From Gemmatimonadota bacterium (GTDB lineage: Bacteria; Gemmatimonadota; Gemmatimonadetes; Longimicrobiales; Gaopeijiaceae), in the NCBI GenBank assembly GCA_022560615.1, contig JADFSR010000001.1, positions 310,001 to 374,000 of the forward strand: a DNA stretch of 64,000 bases, written 5' to 3'. The position numbers and the translations under genes were made by a program. This document shows positions 9,731 to 19,318 of the stretch, piece after piece (within the stretch, counting starts at the first letter, position 1; each line of letters begins with the position of its first letter). The notes below the pieces were generated by a model. That model did not search any database, had not been told where the DNA came from, and saw only the letters and a program-made list of their open reading frames with translations.

Positions 9731-10501
9731 TCACCTAGGCTCACTCCAATCTGGTGGCAGCTTGCCTTCCCGAATCGACTTGCGGTACTCGAAGCGGTGC
9801 ACGATGTGGTCGCGCGCCTCCTCGGGACTATCCGTGACGAGCAAGATGTCGAGGTCGTTCTCGGCGATCTTGCCCTCGATGGCCATCGTCCCGCGCATCC
9901 ATTCCATCAGCCCGCCCCAATAGTCGGAGCCGAAGAGCACAACCGGGAAGTTGCGCACCTTGTGCGTCTGCATGAGCGTGAGCGCCTCGAAGAGCTCGTC
10001 CATGGTGCCGAAGCCACCGGGGAAGATCACGAACGCCTCCGCGTATTTCACGAACATCATCTTGCGCACGAAGAAGTACCGGAAGTCGATCGAGACATCG
10101 ATGTAGTCGTTGGTATACTGCTCGAACGGCAGCTCGATGTTGCATCCGACGGATCGGGCGCCGGCCTCTTTCGCACCCTTGTTCGCGGCTTCCATCATGC
10201 CAGGTCCACCACCGGTGATGATGCCGAAGCCTGCCTCGCCAAGTAGCCGTGCGGTCTCGGTGCACCGTTGATACATCGGATCGCCGCTTTTCGTCCTGGC
10301 CGAACCGAAGATCGACACCGCGGGTCCGATTTCGCTCATGCCCTCGAAGCCTTCCACGAACTCGCCCATGATGCGGAATATCCTCCACGCGTCCCGCCCG
10401 ATCGTCTGCAACTCCTCCACGCTCTCCAGAAGGCGCTCGTCTTCCGTTTGGCGGACGTGCGCATACGGCTGAGGGCTTCGGCTACCGCTGTTCTCGCTCA
10501 T
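9731..10501 (-). CDS. LOG family protein (Rossmann-fold nucleotide hydrolase)
   Basis: A 256-residue member of the LOG/TIGR00730 family, often misannotated as lysine decarboxylase. Relatives hydrolyse nucleoside 5'-monophosphates such as cytokinin riboside monophosphate to base and ribose phosphate. The markers are SIFGSARTKSGDP, TGGGPGMMEAANKGA and the active-site motif PGGFGTMDE. An N-terminal extension of about 50 residues precedes the fold. The start overlaps the stop of the upstream dehydratase gene by four bases (ATGA), so the two are translationally coupled. The real substrate is unknown. Confidence 0.9.
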   Translation of the reverse strand: MSENSGSRSPQPYAHVRQTEDERLLESVEELQTIGRDAWRIFRIMGEFVEGFEGMSEIGPAVSIFGSARTKSGDPMYQRCTETARLLGEAGFGIITGGGPGMMEAANKGAKEAGARSVGCNIELPFEQYTNDYIDVSIDFRYFFVRKMMFVKYAEAFVIFPGGFGTMDELFEALTLMQTHKVRNFPVVLFGSDYWGGLMEWMRGTMAIEGKIAENDLDILLVTDSPEEARDHIVHRFEYRKSIREGKLPPDWSEPR

Positions 10502-11523
10502 CGACTGCTCCCGGAGGTTTTGGCAGCCCGTGGGCTGTCAAGGTGGGCGGCGGCCCAGCGGCCGGTTCGCAGCAGCGCGTCACGGTGCTCGTACGCCGGA
10601 TCCCACCCGAGCTCCTCTCGCACGCGCCCCGAAGGATACGGATTGTCACCGAGCGCGAGCCGCGCCACCCGCGAAATCGGAACATGCCTCGCGCCCGGAG
10701 TCGATACACCCACGCGCTCGAGGAACCGGGCGCAGGCACTCACGAGTCGAGCCGGAATCGTTACGAATCTCACACGCCTACCAAGACCCCGCGCCAGGAA
10801 CTCCAGCAGGTCGCGTTGGGTGAGCGGGTGGTCGAGGCCGAGGTCGTACGTGGTCCCACCGCGGGCCGCCTCCAGGACGCGCCGGAGCACGCCGGCAAGG
10901 TTGCCTGCATAGACCGCCGGGACTGTGTTCATGCCTGATCCGAGCAGCGGCACGACCGGCATTCGCAGGATCTTCAGTAACGCAGGCACCATCAGCCGGT
11001 CTCGTTCGCCGTAGATCGCGCTCGGTCGCACGATCGAAACGGGGAGGCTCTGAACGCGTTCGATGCCTCGTGCCACTTCCTCGGCTTCTCGCTTCGAGCG
11101 GGCGTACAGGTCACTCGCCGGAATGATCGAGTCGATGGGGGTGTCCTCGTCCACTGGCCTTTCGGCCGGACCGTAGACGGCAACCGATGAGACGTAGAGC
11201 GCGTGCCCCACGCCCGCCTGGACCGCAGCAGTCAGCACGTTACGTGTCCCATCCACGTTCACCGCCCGTACTTCGGGCCACGTGCCAACGGAATACACGA
11301 GGGCCGCACTGTGCACGACATGCGTGCAGCCTTCCATGCCGGGAGCCAGCATGCCGGCGTCGTCGAGAACGTCGCCCTCGACCAACTCACACTCGGCCTC
11401 CTCCAGAGGGAGAGTGTCGGCGTCCGGGCGGTGAAGTGCGACCACCTCATGCCCCTGACTTCTCAGTTCCGACGCGAGGTGGGACCCGAGGAGCCCCGTC
11501 CCTCCTGTCAGATAGACGCGCAT
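10498..11523 (-). CDS. NAD-dependent epimerase/dehydratase (extended SDR)
   Basis: A 341-residue extended short-chain dehydrogenase. The NAD(P)-binding motif TGGTGLLG is at residues 6-13, and the catalytic Tyr and Lys lie in YARSK (SDLYARSKREAEEV), with VSSVAVYGP before it. The C-terminal half is the variable substrate domain. Members act on nucleotide sugars, sterols or other hydroxyl compounds, and nothing visible decides between them. It is coupled to the downstream LOG gene by a four-base overlap and follows the zinc-ribbon gene's operon with 26 bases between. Confidence 0.85.
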   Translation of the reverse strand: MRVYLTGGTGLLGSHLASELRSQGHEVVALHRPDADTLPLEEAECELVEGDVLDDAGMLAPGMEGCTHVVHSAALVYSVGTWPEVRAVNVDGTRNVLTAAVQAGVGHALYVSSVAVYGPAERPVDEDTPIDSIIPASDLYARSKREAEEVARGIERVQSLPVSIVRPSAIYGERDRLMVPALLKILRMPVVPLLGSGMNTVPAVYAGNLAGVLRRVLEAARGGTTYDLGLDHPLTQRDLLEFLARGLGRRVRFVTIPARLVSACARFLERVGVSTPGARHVPISRVARLALGDNPYPSGRVREELGWDPAYEHRDALLRTGRWAAAHLDSPRAAKTSGSSR

Positions 11524-11549
11524 GTGGTTGGGAGAGCCCCTTGGTGCCC

Positions 11550-12344
11550 TCAGCGGGCGGCCAGGAACGCCTCCGCGCCGCTGAGTAGGTTGTCTGTGAT
11601 GCCTGAGTGATCGACGTACTCGAGGAGCTGACGCGCCATCTGCGGCGCGTACACGTCGACGATGTGACGGTAGTGAAGCGCGGCCTCGACGGCCCGTCCC
11701 AGCTCGGCGGCGGCCTCCGCTGCAGCGTGGAGACCGAGCAGGTGGTCAGGATCCTGGTCGAGGATCTGCTGCGCGGTCGCGAGCGCTTCCTCGAGCAAGC
11801 CGGCGGTGCGCTCAAGCAGGGAGAGGTGGAATAGGCCGTCCAGGTCGAGGGGGCGCGCCCGCTCGTAGGCGCCGACCGCCATCGGCATGAACTGTTGGGC
11901 CTCAGCGGAGTCGCCCCGCGTTATGGCTCGCATCACGCGTTCGAACAACCGGTCCGCCGCTTCGATGGGCGTCATCGAAGTGAGGTCGGGCAGCGTACCT
12001 ACACTCGTCTGCGGAGCGGGCTGCACCGGAGTCGGCGCAGCCGGCCCGCCTGGGCTGACCATCTGCGTGCCGACCACGATGATCAGTCCGAACATCGCGA
12101 TCCCCGCGATCCACCACCGCAGGTTCTGACCCCCGACGGTCGCGGCCGCGGCGGCACGATGGCCGCCTCCGTCCCCCGCCTTGTCGCCGCATTGGTTACA
12201 GAACTTCGCGTTCGGCGCGACCTTGGCGCCGCACTGGTTGCAGAAGCGCCCCCCAAGCTTGGCGCCGCACTGCTGGCAGAAATTGCCTGTCGCGGCTTTT
12301 CCGCACTCCGGGCAGAACGGATTCCCGCCGCCGCGCTTGCTCAT
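11550..12344 (-). CDS. Zinc-ribbon membrane protein with a helical-repeat C-terminus
   Basis: A 264-residue protein of no assigned function. Residues 1-55 hold a double zinc ribbon with four CxxC knuckles (CPEC, CQQC, CNQC, CNQC). A single membrane segment follows near residue 80 (WWIAGIAMFGLIIVVGTQMV), then a Pro-rich linker and an Ala-rich helical part that looks like two or three TPR-like repeats (AEAAAELGRAVEAALHYRHI). The start at 12344 overlaps the stop of the M14 peptidase gene by four bases; a longer frame exists but the coupling favours this ATG. It may anchor a complex at the inner membrane, but that is a guess. Confidence 0.7.
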   Translation of the reverse strand: MSKRGGGNPFCPECGKAATGNFCQQCGAKLGGRFCNQCGAKVAPNAKFCNQCGDKAGDGGGHRAAAAATVGGQNLRWWIAGIAMFGLIIVVGTQMVSPGGPAAPTPVQPAPQTSVGTLPDLTSMTPIEAADRLFERVMRAITRGDSAEAQQFMPMAVGAYERARPLDLDGLFHLSLLERTAGLLEEALATAQQILDQDPDHLLGLHAAAEAAAELGRAVEAALHYRHIVDVYAPQMARQLLEYVDHSGITDNLLSGAEAFLAAR

Positions 12345-14632
12345 TTGCGCATCGCGTTGAAGAGAAGCGGCCACGTCGCGACGGTCTGCGCCCGGTAGTT
12401 GGGCTGGAACCCGAAGAGCACGAGCGAGCCGTCGCCGATGTCCGCCTCGAGGATCGCCGGCTTGCCCGCGATGTGCTCACCACCAAGCACCCAACCCGAG
12501 AGCAGCGGATCGCCCGAGCCGTAGCGGGCCGCGACGCGTACACGGGAATCGTCCACTTCGTATGCCATGCTGCTCCGCCAATACCAAATCGCCGTCTCAC
12601 TCCTCATGCCCTCAGTGATCTCCGACGACGGGTCGAGCTCCAGACGGAGGATCGAACCGGGAATGTAGAAGTCGGTGTTGGACAAGCCCGCGGTCACGCT
12701 CGAAACCTCCAGCTCGAAGAGATCCGCCACGAACTCTGCCGCGGCCTCGATCGCGATGACCCGTCCGCCGTTTTGGACGAAAGCCTTCACGGCAGCCACC
12801 CCCTGCCGGCCGAGCCCACCCGTGTACTGCGCGGGGAGCTGACCCTCGTCGTACCCCTCCCGGATCGACTCCGCGCTCTGCGCCTGGAAGATGAGCACGT
12901 CGTAGCCGCTGAGCACCCCTCCGCGGATGTCAGCGTCATGCAGCGTGTCGTACGCCATCTCGAATTGATCGAAAACCCAGCGCTGCCACCCCTCAGGCAT
13001 CGGCTCCTGCCACGACTTGTACATCGCGATGCGTGGTGCGTCGGACCCAGCTAGATGATCCGGCAGCCGGAAGTCGAACTCTGGAGCCTCAATCGCTTCA
13101 GAGAGGCCCACGCCTACATGCCCGTCGATCGCGACGGCCTCGAAGTCGAAGAGGTAGCCAAACGTGTGTGCAGTCACGTCGTACGGACGCTGGGGCGGGC
13201 CACCCGGATACTCCCGTAGATCAGGGTAGTATTGGATCTCGAGCATCGAGTTGGCGAAACCGGCGTACGGCTGATTCATCGGAATCACGTAGCTACCGGC
13301 CGGGAACTGCATTCCTCCGACCGAGAAGCTCGACTCGGCGCGATGTACTTCGACGTCGGCCATAACGAGCGAACGCAACGCGTACTTCACGCCCGTCTGG
13401 TTTTCCTGCCCGCCCGGGATGATCCAGGCGTTGGGCCACTCATCCCACTTGTCGACAGCGCGCTTGTTCACGCCGTAGAAGTTCTCGAGCCAATAGCGAC
13501 GGTTCTTGGCCGCGTTGGTGAGCAGCGCGAGCGCTCCCGAGGTCTGGTAGTCGACGATGTCGGGTAAGCCCCAATCGCCACCCTGCCAAGGGTTCGGGAA
13601 GTTCCAGGAGCGCCTGCTGGAATCGAAGTTGCGACCCGGTCCAAAGCGCTCCGGAGACACCGTGGTCGGGGAGGCGAGGCGCGCGGACGCGGTTTCGGAG
13701 AGGATGCGGGCACCGCCGTGATAGTGCATATAGGCCCGCGCCGGCGTGAAGGCGTCGTATTGGGCGTTTACCACGACGCCTTTCTTGCCCTGAGAGGTGA
13801 GCTCGGCCGCCATGTACGTGCCGAGCTGGTTGACCGCGGTCGTGATCGCAGGATCGATGTTCGGCTCCCACGGCTCGATGTAGGGTGGGAAAAAGATGCG
13901 CGCACCGTTGCTACCCATCTGGTGAATATCGTGCACGATTTGCGGGTGCCACTCGTTCTGTGCGGCGACAGTGTGGATCGTCTCGTTCTGTGTGAACGCG
14001 TACCAGTCGCGGTTGTTGTCGTGACCCGTGTAGAACTGGTAAAGCCAAGGCAGGGGAGCAGCTTCGAACTCGGTACCCACGTGCTCGTTGTACCAGTTCA
14101 CGACCCACTGCAAGCCGTCGGGGTTCAGCGAGGGGATCTGGAGGAAGATCACGTTGTCGAGGATCTCGAGGATCTTCTCGTCGTTCGAGGACGCCATGAT
14201 GTGCGCCAGCCGTGCCGCCCCCTGACTTCCGCCGACCTCGGTCGCGTGGATGCCGTGCGTGATCATCACGACGGTCTTACCCGTGTCGAAGAGGCGCTCG
14301 AGCTCGGCGGCTCCGGAGATGGTGCGTGGATCCGAGAGCTTCATCTGGATCTCGTGCAGCTCTTCGAGGCGAGCGTGGTTCTCGGGACTCGTGATCGTGA
14401 GCATGACGAATGGCTGGCCGATCGTGGTCGGGCCGAGCGACTCCATCACCACACGCGGGCTCCGCTCTGCCAGAATCTCGTAGTACGCCGTGAGCTGATC
14501 CCAGTTCGCCAGCTTCCGGTCCTCACCCATGTCGAACCCGAAGTGGTCCCGTGGAGTAGGAACGCTCTGGGCCGCGAGCGCGGGAGCCAAAATCGAGAGG
14601 GCCACGAGGGCCGAAATGAGCCGGCGAATCAT
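12341..14632 (-). CDS. Secreted M14 family zinc carboxypeptidase
   Basis: A 763-residue exported metallopeptidase. The ATG at 14632 starts a clean signal peptide (MIRRLISALVALSILAPALA, cleaved near AQS) and follows GGGAG. The peptidase domain has the zinc-binding HxxE in HGIHATEVGG (about residue 130), then LNPDGLQW and GHDNNRDWYAF, which fit M14 carboxypeptidases acting on peptides. The C-terminal part (about 480-763) resembles a glutamine-amidotransferase-like or beta-rich accessory domain with no visible catalytic residues. The frame is open for 256 more codons upstream, but that part is low-complexity and overlaps the decayed gene on the other strand. Confidence 0.85.
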   Translation of the reverse strand: MIRRLISALVALSILAPALAAQSVPTPRDHFGFDMGEDRKLANWDQLTAYYEILAERSPRVVMESLGPTTIGQPFVMLTITSPENHARLEELHEIQMKLSDPRTISGAAELERLFDTGKTVVMITHGIHATEVGGSQGAARLAHIMASSNDEKILEILDNVIFLQIPSLNPDGLQWVVNWYNEHVGTEFEAAPLPWLYQFYTGHDNNRDWYAFTQNETIHTVAAQNEWHPQIVHDIHQMGSNGARIFFPPYIEPWEPNIDPAITTAVNQLGTYMAAELTSQGKKGVVVNAQYDAFTPARAYMHYHGGARILSETASARLASPTTVSPERFGPGRNFDSSRRSWNFPNPWQGGDWGLPDIVDYQTSGALALLTNAAKNRRYWLENFYGVNKRAVDKWDEWPNAWIIPGGQENQTGVKYALRSLVMADVEVHRAESSFSVGGMQFPAGSYVIPMNQPYAGFANSMLEIQYYPDLREYPGGPPQRPYDVTAHTFGYLFDFEAVAIDGHVGVGLSEAIEAPEFDFRLPDHLAGSDAPRIAMYKSWQEPMPEGWQRWVFDQFEMAYDTLHDADIRGGVLSGYDVLIFQAQSAESIREGYDEGQLPAQYTGGLGRQGVAAVKAFVQNGGRVIAIEAAAEFVADLFELEVSSVTAGLSNTDFYIPGSILRLELDPSSEITEGMRSETAIWYWRSSMAYEVDDSRVRVAARYGSGDPLLSGWVLGGEHIAGKPAILEADIGDGSLVLFGFQPNYRAQTVATWPLLFNAMRK

Positions 14633-14714
14633 CGATACTCCCGTTGTGCGACACGCCGCGGCGGACGCCTCCCGCGGCGCGCTGCGTGAGGTGTCGGAAT
14701 ACGGTACCGCGGCT

Positions 14715-15318
14715 GTGCAAGGGCGGCAACGGACCCGGCGAGTTGGCTTGACCGGTGTGGTCCTACTCCTTGCTCTCGGCTCTCCGATCGGCCCGCCAGC
14801 CGCGACCCTGCGGGCGCAGGAGACCTTCCCGCAAGGATGCGTACCAGGGACCCGCATGTGGAGGCTCTCCTGGCCCGGGCGCGCGCCGCCAAGCTTCGCA
14901 CCGTCGAAGGCATCGACAGCTATGAAGGCAAGCTCCGAGCTCCGCCGACGCCCTTTTCCTCGGCGGAGGCACGGCTCAGTTCTACCGGGCGACCGGAGCG
15001 TCCCTTGGCTACCGGAAGCTCGGGGAGCGCACGCGCTACGAACTGACCGCATTCCGCGAGCGTCAGCGAAGCGTAGCCCTCGAGACAGACCTTCTTCCTC
15101 TTCGACTCGTTTACAGACGACACCGTGACGACCGTGCTCGCCGCGGATGACGTGGACGTCACCGGGGTGCGTAGCTCGATCGGCTGGTTCCGGGGGATTA
15201 ACGCTAGCGTCGGCGTGGGCACCTCGTTGCTCGACGGTCTCTTCCGCTTCGACGTCGCGCGCGTGGTGCGCGGGGCGAAGCGCTGGAAGGTGCACCTGTA
15301 TTGGACGGGCTGTTCTAA
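14715..15318 (+). pseudogene. Decayed gene for an exported, probably outer-membrane, protein
   Basis: No single frame spans this stretch, but protein-like pieces follow each other in order on the plus strand in shifting frames. First comes a signal-peptide-like segment (VVLLLALGSPIGPPAATLRA), then a helical piece (DPHVEALLARARAAKL), a beta-rich piece (RATGASLGYRKLGERTRYEL), then an acidic piece (FDSFTDDTVTTVLAADDVDV) and a barrel-like end (FDVARVVRGAKRWKVHLYW). Frame changes fall near 14840, 14950, 15095 and 15310. The last one spoils what looks like an original stop at 15316. The remains are much shorter than a typical large barrel protein, so a big internal deletion is likely. Family identity is not certain. 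Confidence 0.6.
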
Positions 15319-15402
15319 TGCTGATCGCTAACACTGTTGTCACGGCTACGCTCGCACGTATACCGTTTGCACGTTCCCGACACATCTCTGGAGGTAGCAA
15401 TC

Positions 15403-17064
15403 GTGCGCCGCGCTTTCGTTTTCTCGTCGCTCCTGGTCATCGCCGCCTGCGAGGCGGTTCCCGACGCCGGTCAGGGCTACAACATGGCCGAGCACATCCC
15501 GGCGCTGGACGGTACCGCGATCGCTCAGCATATGAGGACACTCTCGTCCGATGATTTCCTGGGCCGCGCGCCCGGCCAGCCAGGCGGGGATATCGCGGCG
15601 GACTACGTCGCTGAGCGGTACGAGGAATACGGTCTGGAGGCACCGGGCGGGTCGTACTTCCAGACCGTTCCGATGGTGGGAACGACGACGAACACGGCCA
15701 CTGTGTCGCTGTCCTTCTCCGGACCGAACGCTTCCGTGACCCCGCGCTACCTCACGGAGTTCGTGCTGAACGCCGGTGATCCGGTTGCCGACGGCGCAGG
15801 CGGCGACGCGGAGTTGGTCTTCGTCGGATACGGGATCGACGCGCCCGAGAGCGAGTGGAACGACTTCTCCGGGGTCGACGTTGCGGGCAAGTACATCATG
15901 ATCCTCGTCAACGATCCACCCGCGCCGGCCGCGGAACCGGATCTGTTCGGTGGCCGGGCGATGACCTACTACGGACGGTGGACCTACAAGTATGAGGAGG
16001 CGGCACGCCAGGGGGCTCTGGGGGCCCTCATCGTGCATGAGACAGAGCCTGCGGGATACCCCTGGAGCGTTGTGCGTGGCGGTTGGTCGGGCGAGCAGTT
16101 CTCCCTGCCGCCGGACCCGAGCGGCACGACGCCAGCAGGCCTGGTCGGATGGATATCGCTCGACGTCGCGCGTGCTACGCTCGCGTCCGCAGGGCTGGAC
16201 TTCGACGAGCTCAAGGCTCGCGCCGCCACACGAGCGTTCAACGCCGTGGAGACCGGGATCACCGTGTCGGCAAGCGTAGAGAGCTCGGTGCGCATGGTCG
16301 AGACGAAGAACGTCGTGGGTCTCATTCGCGGCACCGAACGTCCGGATGAGTGGATCACGGTGACGTCGCACTACGATCACTTCGGTGTCGGTGAAGCCGT
16401 CGAGGGCGACTCGATCTACAACGGTGCATACGACAACGCGTCGGGCACGGCGATGCTGCTCAACCTCGCGAGTACCGTTGCCGCGATGCCTCAGGGCCCT
16501 GAGCGTTCGATCCTCTTCATCGCGACAGCGGCAGAGGAGCAGGGCCTCCTTGGCGCACAGTGGTATGCGCAGTCACCGTTGCACCCTTTGAAGCAAACGG
16601 TGGCCGAGATCAACATCGACGGTGCCAACCTCTGGGGCGAGACGGACGACATCATCGTGCACGGTGAGGAAAGGAGCACCCTGGGTGTCTATGTGCGTCG
16701 GCGCGCGGCGATGCTCGGCCTGACCATCAGCCCGGACGCTGAACCGGAGAAGGGCTTCTTCTTCCGCAGCGATCACTTCCCGTTCGCCAAGGCCGGGGTT
16801 CCGTCTCTCTACGTCGAGCACGGGCGGCAGTACCGGGGTCGCCCCGAGGGATGGGGCTCCGAAATCCAGATTGAGTACACGGCGAACCGCTACCACGCGC
16901 CGTCCGACGAGTACAGCGAGGACTTCGTATTCGACGGTGCGGTGCAGCAGGGCGCGCTCGTGCTCTCGGTTCTGCTCGATGTCGCAGGCGACGACAGCTG
17001 GCCAGAATGGAACGACGGTCAGGAGTTCAAGGCTGCTCGGGACGCGATGATGACGGGGAGGTAG
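15403..17064 (+). CDS. M28 family zinc aminopeptidase, lipoprotein with PA domain
   Basis: A 553-residue exported peptidase. The GTG at 15403 lies seven bases after GGAGGT and begins a lipoprotein signal ending in the lipobox VIAAC. Residues about 100-310 contain a protease-associated insertion. The M28 co-catalytic zinc ligands are in order: HYDHFG (about 323), DNASG (about 344), EEQG (about 378), INIDG (about 404) and SDHFPF (about 456). This is the full set, so activity is expected, removing N-terminal residues from peptides. It ends three bases before the convergent nif3-like gene. The decayed gene lies directly upstream. Confidence 0.9.
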   Translation: MRRAFVFSSLLVIAACEAVPDAGQGYNMAEHIPALDGTAIAQHMRTLSSDDFLGRAPGQPGGDIAADYVAERYEEYGLEAPGGSYFQTVPMVGTTTNTATVSLSFSGPNASVTPRYLTEFVLNAGDPVADGAGGDAELVFVGYGIDAPESEWNDFSGVDVAGKYIMILVNDPPAPAAEPDLFGGRAMTYYGRWTYKYEEAARQGALGALIVHETEPAGYPWSVVRGGWSGEQFSLPPDPSGTTPAGLVGWISLDVARATLASAGLDFDELKARAATRAFNAVETGITVSASVESSVRMVETKNVVGLIRGTERPDEWITVTSHYDHFGVGEAVEGDSIYNGAYDNASGTAMLLNLASTVAAMPQGPERSILFIATAAEEQGLLGAQWYAQSPLHPLKQTVAEINIDGANLWGETDDIIVHGEERSTLGVYVRRRAAMLGLTISPDAEPEKGFFFRSDHFPFAKAGVPSLYVEHGRQYRGRPEGWGSEIQIEYTANRYHAPSDEYSEDFVFDGAVQQGALVLSVLLDVAGDDSWPEWNDGQEFKAARDAMMTGR

Positions 17065-17067
17065 GGC

Positions 17068-17826
17068 CTACAAGCCCGTCGGCTGATCCACAAATTCCCA
17101 AGGTAGACTGAATCGCTCCTCGAGATGGAGCCCGAGCGCCCGCACGCCGAAGGTCTCAGTCGCGTAGTGCCCGCCGAAGAGCAGCGTGATGCCGAGCTCC
17201 ATGGCGTCGAAGTGGCTGTGGTGACCGCCTTCTCCGGTAACCAACGCGTCCAGGCCCGCGGCGACTGCGTCTTCCACGAAGGACGCGCCGCCCCCCGTTA
17301 CCACGCCGACCGTTTCCACCCGCTCTGGGCCACCCCTGATGACGTGCACCTGCCTGTCGAGAACGTCCGCGAGTTGCGCCGACAGACCGGAGGGCGTCGT
17401 GGCCTCGGCCAGGGCGCCCCACCAACCGATCGGCGTTCCCTGATAGTCTCCGAACTGCCCCTGCAACTCCAGACCGAGAGCACGCGCGAGGAGCGCGCAG
17501 TTGCCCACTTCCGCATGGCTGTCGAGCGGTAGGTGGCAGCTGTAGAGGGCGACACCGCCCTGGATCAACATGCGCACCTTCCTGAAGTGCCGCCCGGTCA
17601 ACGGTTCGAGGCCACCCCAGAAGAGGCCGTGATGCACGATCATCAGGTCCGCGCCCCGCTCCACGGCTTCTGCGATCGACGCTTCGGACGCGTCCACCGC
17701 CACCACGACCTGCTCGATCTCTCCCGGCCCAGCGACCTGGAGCCCGTTCAGGGCCGTCGAGTAGTCGGGATGTTCACCAACCGCTAGGTATTCGTCCAGA
17801 TACTGGAGGATGGATTCTAGTTTCAT
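17068..17826 (-). CDS. Nif3-like dinuclear metal centre protein (DUF34)
   Basis: A 252-residue Nif3/YbgI family protein, about the size of the short bacterial form without the PII-like insert. The metal-site motifs are visible: ADLMIVHHGLFWGG near the N-terminus, YSCHLPLD in the middle, and TGEGGHHSHFDAMELG plus FGGHYATETFG at the C-terminus. Relatives form hexameric toroids with a di-metal site and have been linked to GTP cyclohydrolase-like or metal-insertion roles, but the reaction is not settled. It stands alone: convergent with the M28 gene and 130 bases upstream of the bactofilin stop in the same direction. Confidence 0.85.
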   Translation of the reverse strand: MKLESILQYLDEYLAVGEHPDYSTALNGLQVAGPGEIEQVVVAVDASEASIAEAVERGADLMIVHHGLFWGGLEPLTGRHFRKVRMLIQGGVALYSCHLPLDSHAEVGNCALLARALGLELQGQFGDYQGTPIGWWGALAEATTPSGLSAQLADVLDRQVHVIRGGPERVETVGVVTGGGASFVEDAVAAGLDALVTGEGGHHSHFDAMELGITLLFGGHYATETFGVRALGLHLEERFSLPWEFVDQPTGL

Positions 17827-17956
17827 GCGATCGACCTCCGAGCCTCACGGAGCGCGCGTGGAAAGCGTGTGGAAAAGTGAGGGCCGTGTGGTTGGGCAGT
17901 CGACTGCGTTGGCTACGGATCCTGTATAAAGCGTTGTGCAGCAGGCACTTGCGGCA

Positions 17957-18433
17957 CTACGGAGCCTTGCGCCAACTAACTCCGCGTCGAATCAACGGGT
18001 GGGGAAAAGTCTGCTTATTACCTGATCGGTCAGCCAGTCCCGCCCCGGCCTCGCTAGAAGCCTCAGTGCCGGGACCACGGATCTCCCCCATTTGCACGGT
18101 TCCGTTGAGGATCGCCCCCTCCTCGAGCTGCATGCGGCGTGCCCTGATGTCGCCCTCGATGCGGCACGTGGCCTGGAGCTCGAGCCGTGACTCGGCGATC
18201 AGCGTCCCGATCACGGTCCCCGACACTACCGCATCTTGCGTGGTGATATCGCCGGAAACCACGCCATCCTTGCCCACTACCACGGCCTTGCCGGCGCGCA
18301 CGTTGCCCTCCACAGTACCTTCGATTCGGATCGTACCGTCGGTCTCGCAATCGCCGACGACCTTCATGCCCGGTCCGATGATCGAAATCACCGACTCCGG
18401 AGATACACCGCTTCCGCCCCGGTCACGTGCCAT
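17957..18433 (-). CDS. Bactofilin (polymer-forming cytoskeletal protein)
   Basis: A 158-residue bactofilin. The core (about 20-125) is a right-handed beta-helix with short repeating strands such as GTIRIEGTVEGNVRAGKAVV and VSGDITTQDAVVSGTVIG, flanked by disordered ends. Bactofilins self-assemble without nucleotide into filaments that position cell-wall enzymes or chromosome-segregation factors. The ATG at 18433 is preceded by AGAGG; upstream codons add 22 unconvincing residues. It is the last gene of the parA-parB-M23-bactofilin run, 96 bases after the M23 peptidase gene, an association known in many bacteria. Confidence 0.88.
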   Translation of the reverse strand: MARDRGGSGVSPESVISIIGPGMKVVGDCETDGTIRIEGTVEGNVRAGKAVVVGKDGVVSGDITTQDAVVSGTVIGTLIAESRLELQATCRIEGDIRARRMQLEEGAILNGTVQMGEIRGPGTEASSEAGAGLADRSGNKQTFPHPLIRRGVSWRKAP

Positions 18434-18529
18434 ACCTACCTCTGGATCAACTGGGAAGGGGGAAACAAATGTAGCGCCATACGCCGGCGACGCTACCAAG
18501 AGGCGTGCGCCCCACTCTCACAGAGGCTT

Positions 18530-19318
18530 CTAGGAAGGCTGCTCCACCATGGTCAGCGGGTCCACAGCCTCCCCGTTGAGGAGGATCTCGAAGTGCAGGT
18601 GCGGAGCCGTGGACTGGCCCGTGGACCCGCTCAGGGCGATGACTTCCCGCTCGCGAACGCGCTGCCCCCTTTCCACGAGATGCAGCGAGGCATGGGCATA
18701 GATGGTTGAGTACCCCCCGCCGTGGTCGAGCACCACGAAGCGGCCGTACACTCTGTCCTCCCCCAAGTCGACCACGGTGCCACCCCCCGCCGCGCGGATG
18801 TAGGAGTCCGTGGCCACGGCGATGTCGAGTCCGGGGTGGTCGTCGTTGCCAGAGGCGCCTTCGATCAACGCCTGCGTGATAAATCCCCTTTCGCTGAGTG
18901 GCCAAACCGATGGCCGTGACGCCCCGACCGCCGGCAGTGTCTCGACGCCGCGGCCCCGGCGCGAACCGCTGACCGGCGGAAGCCAAACAGCCGACTCGGC
19001 ACCCGACCCGGAACTCCCGAACAGGTCACGAATGTTGCCGTATTGCACCTCGATCGAGTCGAGCTGCCGCGCCAGGGCCTGCACGCGGGCACGATCACCG
19101 TCCACCGCCTCGAGCCGGAACTCGAGGTCCGCCACACGCGACGCGCGAGCGGCCAGGTACCACCAACTCCCCGCCATGACCGTGAGCGCTAACGCCAAAA
19201 CGGAAGCTCCGGCCGCAAGGACCCTGAGCCACTTGTACGGGATGTGAATCGTGCGACTCTCAGCTGCCCCATCTGCCATCACAATGATCGTGAGCTTCCG
19301 GCCGCCGTCCTTATTCAT
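18530..19318 (-). CDS. M23 family (LytM-type) peptidase, membrane-anchored
   Basis: A 262-residue peptidoglycan endopeptidase candidate. The N-terminal cytoplasmic tail is followed by one membrane segment (about 32-55), a short coiled coil (ASRVADLEFRLEAV to ARQLDSIEVQ), and a C-terminal M23 domain with the zinc motifs HPGLD and HLHF plus YAHASLHLV. All catalytic ligands are present, so it may cut crosslinks rather than act only as an activator. The start overlaps the parB stop by four bases. With bactofilin downstream, it probably works as a localised cell-wall enzyme. Confidence 0.9.
   Translation of the reverse strand: MNKDGGRKLTIIVMADGAAESRTIHIPYKWLRVLAAGASVLALALTVMAGSWWYLAARASRVADLEFRLEAVDGDRARVQALARQLDSIEVQYGNIRDLFGSSGSGAESAVWLPPVSGSRRGRGVETLPAVGASRPSVWPLSERGFITQALIEGASGNDDHPGLDIAVATDSYIRAAGGGTVVDLGEDRVYGRFVVLDHGGGYSTIYAHASLHLVERGQRVREREVIALSGSTGQSTAPHLHFEILLNGEAVDPLTMVEQPS

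Noticed and set aside
14633-15400. N-terminal extension of the M14 peptidase frame by 256 codons
   Set aside because: A good signal peptide with GGGAG starts at 14632; the extension is low-complexity and overlaps the decayed gene.
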